This document shows positions 51,869-60,614 of a stretch of 64,000 bases of DNA, piece after piece. A program made the translations under genes and the position numbers. The notes beneath the pieces were generated by a model that worked only from the letters and a program-made list of their open reading frames with translations, searched no databases and was not told where the DNA came from. The stretch is taken from contig NZ_CP108086.1 in assembly GCF_036186745.1 (NCBI RefSeq), forward strand, positions 1,550,001 through 1,614,000. Direction: 5' to 3'. The stretch's first letter is position 1; every line of letters begins with the position of its first letter. The DNA is from Microbispora hainanensis. GTDB taxonomy: Bacteria > Actinomycetota > Actinomycetes > Streptosporangiales > Streptosporangiaceae.

Positions 51869-52609
51869 GTGCTGATCACCCGTCTGACCGTGCCGCCGCC
51901 TCATCCGCAGGGGTGGCCGTTCATCATTCCCGCCGTACGGCACCTCGCCGCGGGGCTCGACATCACCGCCCCCGTGACGTTCCTCGTCGGGGAGAACGGC
52001 TCGGGGAAGTCCACGCTTGTCGAGGCCGTCGCCGACGTGTGCGGCATCAACGCCGAAGGAGGCAAGGCCGGCACCCGGTATGCCTCCACCGGGGAGGCGA
52101 CGCCGCTCGGCCGGGTGCTGCACGCCGAGTTCACCACCTCGGGGCTGCGCCTGGTCCGTGGCCCCCGTACGAAGCGGCGGGCGTTCTTCTTCCGCGCCGA
52201 GACGTTGTTCAACCTCGGGCAGAACGTGTCGGGCCTGCACGGCTTCTGGGAGGAGGACCTGACCGAGCAGTCGCACGGCGAGGGGTTCTTCACCGTGCTC
52301 GACCGCATGGTCGCCGGGCCGGGCCTCTACCTGATGGACGAGCCGGAGGCGGCGCTGTCGTTCACCTCCTGCCTGCGTCTGGTCGCGTTGATGGACCGCG
52401 TCGCCCGTGAGGGCGGGCAGATCATCTGTGCCACGCATTCGCCGGTCCTGGCGAGTCTCCCGGGCGCGCAGATCCTTGAGTTGGACGACGAGGGGATCCA
52501 CCGTGTCACTTGGAAGGAACTCCAGCTCGTGGACCATTGGCGGCGCTTCTTGGAGTCGCCCGAGGCTTACCTGCGGCATGTGCTCGGCCGCCGTACGGCA
52601 CCGCCGTAG
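51869..52609 (+). CDS. AAA family (ABC-type) ATPase
   Basis: 246 residues. Walker A FLVGENGSGKSTLVEAV, then Walker B GLYLMDEPEAALSFTSCLRL and the H-loop ICATHSPVL. No membrane partner. It belongs to the short AAA_21-like proteins related to RecF/OLD ATPases, usually of unknown role. GTG start 51869. Not obviously linked to defence genes here. Confidence 0.82.
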   Translation: MLITRLTVPPPHPQGWPFIIPAVRHLAAGLDITAPVTFLVGENGSGKSTLVEAVADVCGINAEGGKAGTRYASTGEATPLGRVLHAEFTTSGLRLVRGPRTKRRAFFFRAETLFNLGQNVSGLHGFWEEDLTEQSHGEGFFTVLDRMVAGPGLYLMDEPEAALSFTSCLRLVALMDRVAREGGQIICATHSPVLASLPGAQILELDDEGIHRVTWKELQLVDHWRRFLESPEAYLRHVLGRRTAPP

Positions 52610-52709
52610 CGGGGACGAACCGCATATTGCCCCACTTCATGGCGGTTTGGTCGAGGTACATGGCTGGTAGGGGGTATGAAGCATAGGGATGCTTCCGGGG
52701 GAGCAAGCG

Positions 52710-53639
52710 ATGGGCAGGTCGACCCTGCACGTACGGCTGGAGCGGGCAGGCCCGCGGAGAGAGGCCAGTCGCTGGTGGGACCTCACCGCGATGCTGACCG
52801 CCGTGGTGGTGGGCCGGATGCTCGCCCGGCGACTGCTCGTCCGCCGGCTGCTGCGGCGTCTCTATGCCATCTCCGGCAACCTCGCCGAGATCAACATCAG
52901 CGACGAACACGCCCAGATCGCCCAGCGACGTGACCCGCGGGAGCTGAAGCAGCTCATCGACAACATCAACGTGAGCCTGGACATGCTCGACCATGAGCGG
53001 CAGTTCGCCTCCAACATCGCCCACGAGATCCGGTCCCCGCTGGCCGGGATACGCGTCACGGTGGAGGAGGCGACCGCCCATCCCGGCGAAGCCGACTACC
53101 CACAGGTGCTTGAGGCCGTGCTCCGCGGAGTGGATCGGCTGGAGGCGCTGGCCACCGCGCTTCTCCTGGTCGCCCGTTCCCGCGCCGCCCAGGCCGACTG
53201 GGAACGTATCGACCTGTGCGAGCTGGTCAGGCAGGAGGTCGCGGACCGGAACGACCCCATCACGATCGAGATCATCTGCGCTCCCCATGTCGTGATCACG
53301 GCCATGCGTACGCGGATCTGCCAGATCATCACCAATCTGCTGGACAACGCTCAGCACCACGCGGTCAACCAGGTGCAGGTGCACGTCGGCCGCAGCGACG
53401 GCAACGCGCGCCTGGCGGTGTCGGACGACGGCCCCGGCGTGCCGGAGCAGGACAGGGAACGCATCTTCGACCGGATGTACCAGCTCAGGACCACCTGCCA
53501 GCGGGGCGGTCCCGGCATCGGCCTCGGCCTGTCCATCACCCGGGACATCGCGAAGGCCCACCACGGAGCCGTCTGGGTCGAATCCTCCCCGCTCGGCGGC
53601 GCCTGCTTCGTGCTTCAGATGCCCATCGCCGTTCCCTGA
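52710..53639 (+). CDS. Sensor histidine kinase lacking its sensor domain
   Basis: 309 residues from ATG 52710 (GGGGGAG site). It starts in a short hydrophobic segment (LTAMLTAVVVGRMLARRLLV) and a HAMP-like part, then HisKA with the phospho-acceptor FASNIAHEIRSPLAG, and HATPase_c: ICQIITNLLDNAQHH (N box), VSDDGPGVPEQDRERIFDRM (G1), GGPGIGLGLSITRDIA (G2). The usual first helix and external sensor are absent and no response regulator is adjacent. Either a cytosol-facing orphan kinase or a 5'-truncated gene. Confidence 0.75.
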   Translation: MGRSTLHVRLERAGPRREASRWWDLTAMLTAVVVGRMLARRLLVRRLLRRLYAISGNLAEINISDEHAQIAQRRDPRELKQLIDNINVSLDMLDHERQFASNIAHEIRSPLAGIRVTVEEATAHPGEADYPQVLEAVLRGVDRLEALATALLLVARSRAAQADWERIDLCELVRQEVADRNDPITIEIICAPHVVITAMRTRICQIITNLLDNAQHHAVNQVQVHVGRSDGNARLAVSDDGPGVPEQDRERIFDRMYQLRTTCQRGGPGIGLGLSITRDIAKAHHGAVWVESSPLGGACFVLQMPIAVP

Positions 53640-54040
53640 GCATGCTGCCAGGGATCTCCGGCGCCGTTGGCGGCGAGGTGCCGTTCGTAGGCGTCCACCT
53701 TGCCGTCGATGAGGTCGAGACAGTCCCGCAGCCGGGCGAGTTGCGCGATGACGTGGCGCCGGTGCTCGCGCAGCACCTCGAGCCGCTCCGCTTCGTTGCC
53801 GCTGCCCTCGCGGACGAGCCGGGCCAGCCGGCTGATCGTGGCCAGCGGCATGCCGGAGGCCCGGAACTTCACGCAGTTGCCCAGCCATTCGACGTCCCAG
53901 GCGCTGTACACCCGCCGGCCTGCCTCGTCGCGCCGTACCTCGCTCGCGAGCAGCCCCGCACGCTCGTACAGCCGCAGCGTGTGCACGCTCAACCCGGTGC
54001 GCCTGGCCACCTCGCCGATATGCAGAACTTCAGCCTTCAT
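53615..54040 (-). CDS. MerR family transcriptional regulator
   Basis: 141 residues from ATG 54040. MerR HTH: LHIGEVARRTGLSVHTLRLYERAGLL, with wing RRVYSAWDVEWLGNCVKFRASGMPLATI in part, and a C-terminal coiled coil (RLEVLREHRRHVIAQLARLRDCL). Its 3' end overlaps the kinase gene tail-to-tail by 25 bp. Divergent from an SDR gene whose promoter has the MerR layout. Confidence 0.88.
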   Translation of the reverse strand: MKAEVLHIGEVARRTGLSVHTLRLYERAGLLASEVRRDEAGRRVYSAWDVEWLGNCVKFRASGMPLATISRLARLVREGSGNEAERLEVLREHRRHVIAQLARLRDCLDLIDGKVDAYERHLAANGAGDPWQHAQGTAMGI

Positions 54041-54057
54041 CGGCTCAAGGTAACCCG

Positions 54058-54088
54058 TTGACCTAGACCTCGGTCTAGCACCTAGCGT
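54058..54088 (+). promoter_or_regulatory. MerR-type promoter with 19-bp spacer and dyad operator
   Basis: TTGACC (54058-54063) and TAGCGT (54083-54088) are separated by 19 bp instead of 17, and the spacer holds the dyad CTAGACC-TC-GGTCTAG (54063-54078). This is the classic MerR-activated arrangement. The transcription start would fall at about the ATG of the SDR gene (54096), giving a leaderless message. Confidence 0.75.
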
Positions 54089-54095
54089 CTGCGGC

Positions 54096-55034
54096 ATGAG
54101 CAGCGAAACGACCAGTGGCACAACGTCACGCGCGTACGGCACGGGCATCACCGCCGGTGAGGTCCTCGACAGGGGCGATCTCACCGGCAGGACGGCCGTT
54201 GTCACCGGCGGCTATTCCGGCCTGGGTCTCGCGGCCACCCGTGCGCTCGCCGACGCGGGCGCGCGAGTCGTCGTCCCGGCGCGCCGGCCCGAGACGGCGC
54301 GGCAGTCGCTCGCCGGTGTCCGAGGGGTCGAGATCGACCGGCTCGACCTCGCCGATCTGGATTCCGTACGAGCGTTCGCCGAGCGGTTCCTGCGCCGGGA
54401 GACCGGCCTCGACATCCTGATCGCCAACGCCGGGATCATGGCCTGCCCCGAGACCCGGGTGGGGCCCGGCTGGGAGGCGCAGTTCGCGACCAACCATCTC
54501 GGCCACTACGCGCTCACGCAGTTGCTGTGGCCCGCCCTCACCGCCGCCGGCGCGGCCCGCGTCGTCTCGGTCTCCTCCGGGTACGGCACGGACTGGCGCA
54601 TCCGGTGGGACGACATTCACTTCACCCGCGGCTACGACAAGTGGGCCGCGTACGCGCAGTCCAAGCTCGCGAACATCCTGTTCGCCCGCCACCTCGATCG
54701 GCTGGGGGCGCCGTACGGGGTGCGTGCCTTCTCGGTCAACCCCGGCTGGATCCTCACTCCGCTGCAGCGGCATCTCACGACCGACGAGATGGTCTCCGCC
54801 GGATGGATCGACGCCGACGGCCATCCGGTGCCCGGCCTGTTCCGGACACCCGAACAGGGCGCGGCGACCCTGGTGTGGGCCGCGACGTCGCGCGAGCTCG
54901 ACGGGCGCGGCGGCGACTACTGCGCGGACTGCCGCGTCACCGACGGCGGCCCGAAAGACGACGGCGAGGCGGCCCGTCTCTGGGCGCTCTCGGCCGACCT
55001 GACGGGCCTCGACATCATCCCCGTCATCCCCTGA
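54096..55034 (+). CDS. Short-chain dehydrogenase/reductase, MerR target
   Basis: 312 residues. SDR signatures: VVTGGYSGLGLAATRALADAG, ILIANAGIM, VVSVSSGYGTD and YAQSKLANILFARHLD, which hold the catalytic Ser, Tyr and Lys. Retinol dehydrogenase/protochlorophyllide reductase-like group of SDRs. Substrate unknown. No ribosome site can be present if transcription starts at the ATG, as the promoter predicts. Confidence 0.87.
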   Translation: MSSETTSGTTSRAYGTGITAGEVLDRGDLTGRTAVVTGGYSGLGLAATRALADAGARVVVPARRPETARQSLAGVRGVEIDRLDLADLDSVRAFAERFLRRETGLDILIANAGIMACPETRVGPGWEAQFATNHLGHYALTQLLWPALTAAGAARVVSVSSGYGTDWRIRWDDIHFTRGYDKWAAYAQSKLANILFARHLDRLGAPYGVRAFSVNPGWILTPLQRHLTTDEMVSAGWIDADGHPVPGLFRTPEQGAATLVWAATSRELDGRGGDYCADCRVTDGGPKDDGEAARLWALSADLTGLDIIPVIP

Positions 55035-55072
55035 GCCCGCGGCAGCCCCGAGCAGCGAGGCCACCGTCATAC

Positions 55073-55996
55073 CCGAGCGTCTGCCAGGTCGGCGACGACT
55101 ACTTCCTGGCCTGCTCCAGCTTCGAGTAGTACCCGGGCGTGCCGATCTTCCACAGCCGCGACCTGACCACGTGGAACCAGATCGGCAACGTGCTCGACCG
55201 GCCGTCCCAGCTGCGTCTGCGCACCGCGCCGTCATCCGGCGGGATCTACGCGCCCACCCTGCGCCACCACGACGGCCTGTACATGCTGATCACGACCAAC
55301 GTCTCCGACCGGGGCCACTTCATCGTGTCGGCCGAGGATCCGGCCGGGCCCTGGTCGGATCCGATCGTGGTCGACGGCCTGCCCAGCGTCGATCCGGACC
55401 TCGCCTGGGATGAAGACGGCACCTGCTGGTGCACGTACGCCACCTTCGGCGCCGAGGCCGGCACCATCATGCAGGTGCCCATCGACCCGCTGCGGGGCGA
55501 GATCCTCGACGCGCCCCGTCCGTTGTGGTCCGGCACCGGCCTCGCCGCGCCGGAAGCGCCGCACCTCTACCGGATCGACGGGACCTGGTATCTGCTGATC
55601 GCCGAGGGCGGCACCGCGCGTGGTCACGCGGTCTCGGTGGCCCGGGCGCCGAAGGCGACCGGGCCGTTCGAGGGCTGCCCGGCCAACCCGGTGCTCAGCC
55701 ACCGCAGCACCGGCTCGACGATCCAGAACACCGGCCATGGTGATCTCGTGCAGGCGCCTGACGGGTCATGGCACATGCTGCTGCTCGGCGTCCGTCCGCG
55801 CGGGGTCACGCCGGGCTTCCACGTCCTGGGCCGCGAGACCTTCCTCCGGGCCGCAATGGCTCTCGGTCCGGCACCGGCCCCCGCACGACTACTCCCTGGA
55901 CGCCCGGCCGAGCTGGCTGCCCCTGCGCGCCGGCGCCGGGTCGCTCGACGACCCGTCGCCTTCGACTGGTACGAGTGCACGGGAACGGCAGGCTAA
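55073..55996 (+). pseudogene. Glycoside hydrolase family 43 pseudogene
   Basis: The frame begins mid-protein at PSVCQVGDDYFLACSSFE, meets an in-frame TAG at 55127 where relatives have Tyr (SSFEYYPGVP), and continues VPIFHSRDLTTWNQIGNVL, GGIYAPTLRHHDGLYMLIT, SVDPDLAWDEDGTCW and EAPHLYRIDGTWYLLIAEGG, all typical of GH43 beta-xylosidase/arabinofuranosidase propellers. After FLRAAMALGPAP the reading turns into Arg/Ala-rich sequence, a sign of a frameshift or deletion. The N-terminus and C-terminal half are missing. Confidence 0.85.
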
Positions 55997-56236
55997 CGGG
56001 CCACCCCGCGTGGGCCGATCTTTTGGACCCCCGATTCCCGATACGTAAGGTAACTACCCTGTTCCGGTTTGGGGGTTTTCGCGAAGCTACAATGCCCAGT
56101 TTTACGGGATTCTCCAGATAAATACCGCCTATTGTGCCAGTCCTCCGGTTTTCCGGCACTTGTCTTCACGCGTTCGGCGGGTGATTCTCGTTCCAGCCGC
56201 CGAACGGCGGGAATTCCTGGAGAAGGGATCGCAAGC

Positions 56237-57190
56237 GTGACCACTCCGACCACGGGCCGGAAGATTCTCACCGCGGACGAATTCATCGAACTTGTCGTCG
56301 AATGGACCGAGGCCAACCAGGCCGCGATCGCCGCCGCGTGGGCCAATCCCGGCGAGGGCTGGGAGGACTGGATCAGAATCGAGATCACTCGATTCATCCA
56401 GGGCCGGTTCCTCGCCGCGGATCTGGGCCGGGAGCGCCACGTCTATACCGACACAAGCAAACAGTGCGACTTCGTCCTCAACGGCCAGGTGGCCCCCGAC
56501 CCGGCAAGGCGGGTCGTCGTCGAGATCAAAACGCAGTCGCAAGGACGGCTGGCGCACTTCCGCGGAGATTTCAAGCAGGACCTCGAAAAGCTGGACGAAT
56601 TGGCCGGCGAATATCGTTACGCGCAACGGCTGGCGATCGGGTTCTTCTTCACGAAGGACGCGGGAGCAGCCACGGGGAAGCTCTTCAGCCCAGTCGGCGC
56701 GCGCAATCTCGCGGAGTTCCTGAACGACTACCACCGCGTCTATTTCTCCAGCAAGTACAAGCCCTGGCGGATCGAGCCCGATGAGATGGCCGACGACCTG
56801 GTGAGCAGGGCGGGGAGCCCGAAGCTCGCCCAGGAGCGCGACGACGTGTTCGAGCTCGGCATGGTGTGGTGGCGCCTCGATCCGCTGGCCACGGCCGAGG
56901 AAGAGGAAGAGGAGGAGGACGACACGAACTCCAGCGTCGAGAGCTCGGACGAGAGCGACGCGGAGCAGAGCGACTCCACGAGCACCAGGACGAAACGGGG
57001 CGTCAAACGCAAGCGGGCGGACGACGACTCGGACGACCCGGATGACTCCGACGGCTCCGGCGGCTCGGACAGTCCGGACAGTTCGGACGACGAGAGCGAC
57101 GCCATGAGCGACGACGAGAGCGACGACGGGGAAACCGCCTCTCCTCCACCCACGAAGAAGCCGAAAACCGGCAACACACGGCAGGGCTAG
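56237..57190 (+). CDS. PD-(D/E)XK nuclease-like protein with acidic, Lys/Arg-patched tail
   Basis: 317 residues from GTG 56237. The N-terminal 215 or so residues contain EDWIRIEITRFIQGRFL and QCDFVLNG followed by ARRVVVEIKTQSQG, an Asp then Glu-X-Lys pattern typical of restriction-endonuclease-fold nucleases. From about residue 220 the chain is Glu/Asp/Ser-rich and disordered (EEEEEEEDDTNSS; DDPDDSDGSGGSD), with basic patches KRGVKRKR and PTKKPKT. Such tails look like eukaryotic nuclear proteins. No signal peptide or partner methylase is seen. Upstream DNA is AT-richer than average, consistent with transfer. Confidence 0.6.
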   Translation: MTTPTTGRKILTADEFIELVVEWTEANQAAIAAAWANPGEGWEDWIRIEITRFIQGRFLAADLGRERHVYTDTSKQCDFVLNGQVAPDPARRVVVEIKTQSQGRLAHFRGDFKQDLEKLDELAGEYRYAQRLAIGFFFTKDAGAATGKLFSPVGARNLAEFLNDYHRVYFSSKYKPWRIEPDEMADDLVSRAGSPKLAQERDDVFELGMVWWRLDPLATAEEEEEEEDDTNSSVESSDESDAEQSDSTSTRTKRGVKRKRADDDSDDPDDSDGSGGSDSPDSSDDESDAMSDDESDDGETASPPPTKKPKTGNTRQG

Positions 57191-57406
57191 GGCGTCACCG
57201 ACCTTCGGCCGGGTGGTTGATCTCCCTGGGACGAACCCCGTCAGACGGGCTGCCTCGTCGCAAGCGGGGGCCGTCCACCGGCGATCAGTCCTGATGTGTC
57301 TGCCTGATCGCCACCGACGGTCCCCGCCGAAAGGGGTGTCGGGGCAGTCCACCTGGAGCCATGATCCGCTCGCCCTTGGCCGGGTGATCGATCTACTCTG
57401 GCCGTC

Positions 57407-57742
57407 ATGGCCCATGGGAAGACCTCCTTCGTCTGCTTGCCGTGCCGCGCCTCGTACAAGCAGCCGTTTCCGGGCGTGGGCCTTGACGAGCGGCTCTGCC
57501 CGCGATGCGCTCAGCCGCTCGTCCATGTCGGCTCCGCCTTCGCGGCGCCGCGCCGCAGGGACACGGCGGCCTGGCGGACGCTCTCGGTGCTGCTGCACGC
57601 AGGTGTCCGCTTCCACAAGAGCTGCTGCGGAGGCCCCGGTTATCGGCCGCGCTCGCTCAGCGAGGTGCGCGCACGGATGACGTACGCCCGGAGGACCGGA
57701 GAGCCCTTCTCCAAGGCTCTGGTGCTTCGCGAACTGCCGTAG
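57407..57742 (+). CDS. Zinc-ribbon protein of unknown function
   Basis: 111 residues. N-terminal zinc ribbon FVCLPCRASYK...RLCPRCAQPL (two CXXC pairs), then a basic C-terminal part with RFHKSCCGGPGYRPRSLSEV and ARMTYARRTGEPF. Similar small proteins are common in actinomycetes and often wrongly named deoxyxylulose-phosphate synthase. Probably binds nucleic acid or protein. Confidence 0.75.
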   Translation: MAHGKTSFVCLPCRASYKQPFPGVGLDERLCPRCAQPLVHVGSAFAAPRRRDTAAWRTLSVLLHAGVRFHKSCCGGPGYRPRSLSEVRARMTYARRTGEPFSKALVLRELP

Positions 57743-57754
57743 ATTCGCCTGCCA

Positions 57755-57761
57755 TGTCACA
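57755..57761 (+). promoter_or_regulatory. ECF41-type -35 element upstream of the NmrA-sigma operon
   Basis: TGTCACA, identical to the motif before the SDR gene at 27.9 kb, lies 99 bp before the first gene of an operon that ends in an ECF41 sigma gene. A -10 of CGTC type is not clear (CCTC at 17 bp). It fits autoregulation. Confidence 0.5.
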
Positions 57762-57859
57762 CTTCGCTCCCCGCCGATCCTCCTAGGAGGCGTGGCCGTT
57801 CCCGCACGCGTGCAGCGGGGTGGAAACGGCGTCACCCACGTCGACAAGGAGCACTCGGC

Positions 57860-58744
57860 ATGACCGTTCTCGTCACCGGAGCCACGGGCACCGTCGGCCG
57901 GCAGGTCGTCCACCATCTGTTGGAGCGCGGCGGCAAGGTGCGGGCGCTGACCCGGGACCCCGCCCGCGCCGCCCTGCCGTACGGCGTGGAGGTCGTGGCG
58001 GGTGATCTCACCGACGTCGCCGGCCTGGAGGCGGCCTTCGACGGCGTCACGGCCGTCCACCTGATCAACTTCGGCGTCGGCTGTCGGCCTCTCGCGAACG
58101 GACGCGACATCGTCGCGCTCGCCGAACGGGCCGGGGTCGGCAGGGCCACCGTCCTGGGCGGCTGGCAGGAGGGCACGCTGGAGCCTGCCGTGAGGGCGAG
58201 CGGCCTGGAGTGGACGTTCTTGCAGCCGACGCAGTTCATGGCCAACTTCGTCAATGACTGGGGCGAGTCACTGCGGACCACCGGCCGGGTGCGTGAGCCG
58301 TACGGCGATCGGCAGAGCCCGCCGGTCGACGAACACGACATCGGCGCCATCGCGGCGGCCGTGCTGACGCAGGGCGGTCACGGCGGCAGGTCCTATCACC
58401 TCACCGGCCCCGAGGTGCTGACCGCGCGGCGGATGGTCGCGATCCTCGCCGAGGCGACCGGCCGCGACCTGCGGTTCGAGGAGCTCACTCCCGACGAGGT
58501 GCGCCGCGAGTGGAGCACGCCCGACCGGCGTCCGCCGCTGGCGCTCTTCCGCGCGTTCGCGGAGATCGAGGGAGCCGACGAGGTGGACATGGTGGAAAGC
58601 CTGCTGCGGATCTACGGCACGCCGAACCCGTTCGCCACCAGACTCACCGGTGACGTGGAGCAGGTCGTCGGCCGGCCACCGCGTACGTTCGCCCAATGGG
58701 CCGCCGAGCACGCCCCTCACTTCGTGCCCGCCGACGCGCGCTGA
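57860..58744 (+). CDS. NmrA-type NAD(P)-binding protein (1)
   Basis: 294 residues: VLVTGATGTVGRQVVHHLLERG Rossmann motif, LPYGVEVVAGDLTD, ATVLGGWQEGTL, LEWTFLQPTQFMANF, and a C-terminal PPRTFAQWAAEHAP. NmrA/TMR-like epimerase family without a catalytic Tyr-XXX-Lys. Ten bases before the next gene, an homologue, and in one operon with an ECF41 sigma factor; the oxidoreductase/epimerase partner is characteristic of ECF41 loci. Confidence 0.85.
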   Translation: MTVLVTGATGTVGRQVVHHLLERGGKVRALTRDPARAALPYGVEVVAGDLTDVAGLEAAFDGVTAVHLINFGVGCRPLANGRDIVALAERAGVGRATVLGGWQEGTLEPAVRASGLEWTFLQPTQFMANFVNDWGESLRTTGRVREPYGDRQSPPVDEHDIGAIAAAVLTQGGHGGRSYHLTGPEVLTARRMVAILAEATGRDLRFEELTPDEVRREWSTPDRRPPLALFRAFAEIEGADEVDMVESLLRIYGTPNPFATRLTGDVEQVVGRPPRTFAQWAAEHAPHFVPADAR

Positions 58745-58754
58745 GGCGGCGACC

Positions 58755-59630
58755 ATGATCCTCATCACCGGAGCGACCGGCGCCGTCGGACGTCTCGTCA
58801 TTCAGCAGCTCGTCGCACAAGGCGCCCGCGTGCGCACCGTGAGCCGCTCCCCGCGCGACGCGGCCCTGCCGTACGGCGTGGAGGTCGTCCAGGGCGATCC
58901 GGCCCGGCCCGGCACGATGGCCGGCCACTTCGCCGGCGTCGAGGCGGTCTTCCTGCACCCGCGCACCTTCGGCGACTCCGCCGAGCGGCTCCTCGCCCTG
59001 GCTGCCGAACGGGGCGTACGCAGGGTGGTGGCCCTGTCGGCGATGAACATCGACGACCCGTTCGACCTGCAGCCGTCGCGATGGCGGGGCGACCGCAACA
59101 AGGAGGCCGAGGAGGCGGCCGTCGCCAGCGGCCTGGCCTGGACCAGCCTGCGCGCGAGCAGCTTCGCCGGCAACACCCTGCAGGCGTGGGGCGCGCAGAT
59201 CCGCGCCGGAGACGTCGTGCGCTACGTGCACGCGGGGTTCCGGGAGTCCCTGCTCGACGAGCGCGATCTGGCCGAGGTCGCGGCCCGCGCGCTGCTCACC
59301 GACGAACTGCTCTCCGACGAACTGGCGGGCCGCCGGCTGGAGCTCACCGGGCCCGAGTCACTGTCGCACGAGGAGACGGTGGCCGCCATCGCCGCCGCGC
59401 TCGGCAGGCCGCTGCGCTTCGAGGAGGTCCCGTCGCGGGCCGTCGCGGCGCACCTGATCGCCAACGGGCTGCCCGAGCCGTTCGTACGCACCCTGATGGC
59501 CCGGTATGACCACTACGCCGGCCACGAGCAGCATCCCGCGACGGCCGATGTCGAGAAGGTCCTCGGCCGTCCCGCACGGACGTACGCCGAGTGGGTGACC
59601 GACCACGTCGCCGCCTTCCGCAACGGCTGA
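58755..59630 (+). CDS. NmrA-type NAD(P)-binding protein (2)
   Basis: 291 residues, a diverged tandem copy of the preceding gene: ILITGATGAVGRLVIQQLVAQG, LPYGVEVVQGDPARPG, VVALSAMNIDDPF, LAWTSLRASSFAGNTLQAWG and RPARTYAEWVTDHVAAF. NAD(P)-binding reductase or epimerase of unknown substrate. Ends 21 bp before the ECF41 gene. Confidence 0.85.
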   Translation: MILITGATGAVGRLVIQQLVAQGARVRTVSRSPRDAALPYGVEVVQGDPARPGTMAGHFAGVEAVFLHPRTFGDSAERLLALAAERGVRRVVALSAMNIDDPFDLQPSRWRGDRNKEAEEAAVASGLAWTSLRASSFAGNTLQAWGAQIRAGDVVRYVHAGFRESLLDERDLAEVAARALLTDELLSDELAGRRLELTGPESLSHEETVAAIAAALGRPLRFEEVPSRAVAAHLIANGLPEPFVRTLMARYDHYAGHEQHPATADVEKVLGRPARTYAEWVTDHVAAFRNG

Positions 59631-59651
59631 GCCCGCGACGCCAAGGAGCCC

Positions 59652-60539
59652 ATGATGCGTGAAAGTCCCCCGGCCGACGCGGCCGAGGTGTTCGCCGACC
59701 ACCGCGAGCTGCTGTTCTCCATCGTCTACAACATGCTCGGCACGGTCGGCGACACCGACGACGTGCTCCAGGAGACGTGGCTCGCGTGGGCGGCGTGCGA
59801 CGTGGCCGCCATCGGCAACCCCCGCGCCTACCTGGTGCGGGTCGCGGTCAACCAGGCCCTCGCCCATCAGAGCGCGTTGCGCAGGCGCAGGGAGACCTAC
59901 CTGGGCCCGTGGCTGCCGGAACCGCTGGTCACGGGTCCCGACGCCGCCGAGCCCGCCGTACGCGCCGAGTCGGTGTCGATCGCGCTGCTGGTGATCCTGG
60001 AGACGCTCACGCCGCTGGAGCGCGCCGTGTTCGTCCTGCACGAGGTGTTCGCCTACCAGCACACCGAGATCGCCGACATGCTCGACCGCAGCCCGGCCGC
60101 GATCCGGCAGCTCGCCCATCGGGCCCGCGAACACGTGCAGGCGCGGCGTCCCCGCGCCCGGGTCGACCGGCGTACGCACCGGGAGGTGACCGAGCGCTTC
60201 ATCGAGGCGGCGTTCGGCGGCGACCTGGCCGCGCTGATGGAGATGCTCGCGCCCGACGTCGTCCTGTGGCCCGACGGCGGGGGCAAGTCGACGGCGGGCG
60301 GGCCGCGTCCGATCCGCGGCCGCGACAAGGTCGCCCGCGTGGTCGTGGCCAACGCGCGCGGCGGCGTGGACGTCCGCTATCGCCAGGTCAACGGCGACCC
60401 CTCCGTGGTCATCTTCGAGGAGGACGCGCCCCTCGCGGTGATGGTGCTCGACCTCGACGCGGACGGGGAGCAGGTGCGCGCCATCTACGTGGTCAGCAAC
60501 CCCGACAAGCTCGGCACCGCCTCCGGCGACACCCCGTGA
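59652..60539 (+). CDS. sigJ: ECF41-type sigma factor (SigJ-like), second copy
   Basis: 295 residues. Sigma2 LFSIVYNMLGTVGDTDDVLQETWLAW, sigma4 LTPLERAVFVLHEVFAYQHTEIADML, then the SnoaL-like domain with VVLWPDGGGKSTAGG and the C-terminal SNPDKLG. All ECF41 hallmarks are present. Last gene of the operon with the two NmrA-type genes, probably recognising TGTCACA promoters including its own. The gene symbol is by analogy to mycobacterial SigJ. Confidence 0.88.
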   Translation: MMRESPPADAAEVFADHRELLFSIVYNMLGTVGDTDDVLQETWLAWAACDVAAIGNPRAYLVRVAVNQALAHQSALRRRRETYLGPWLPEPLVTGPDAAEPAVRAESVSIALLVILETLTPLERAVFVLHEVFAYQHTEIADMLDRSPAAIRQLAHRAREHVQARRPRARVDRRTHREVTERFIEAAFGGDLAALMEMLAPDVVLWPDGGGKSTAGGPRPIRGRDKVARVVVANARGGVDVRYRQVNGDPSVVIFEEDAPLAVMVLDLDADGEQVRAIYVVSNPDKLGTASGDTP

Positions 60540-60606
60540 CACGGCAGACTGACACGGCAGACTGACACGGCAGAACGGGCCGGGCGCCCGGAGGACGCCC
60601 GGCCCG
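60538..60606. terminator. Triple direct repeat and bidirectional terminator
   Basis: GACACGGCAGACT occurs three times in tandem (from 60539, last copy imperfect), overlapping the end of the sigma gene. Then a hairpin CGGGCCGGGCG / CGCCCGGCCCG (60576-60586 with 60596-60606) stands between the convergent sigma and glycoside hydrolase genes. Confidence 0.75.
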
Positions 60607-60614
60607 TCACCGGT

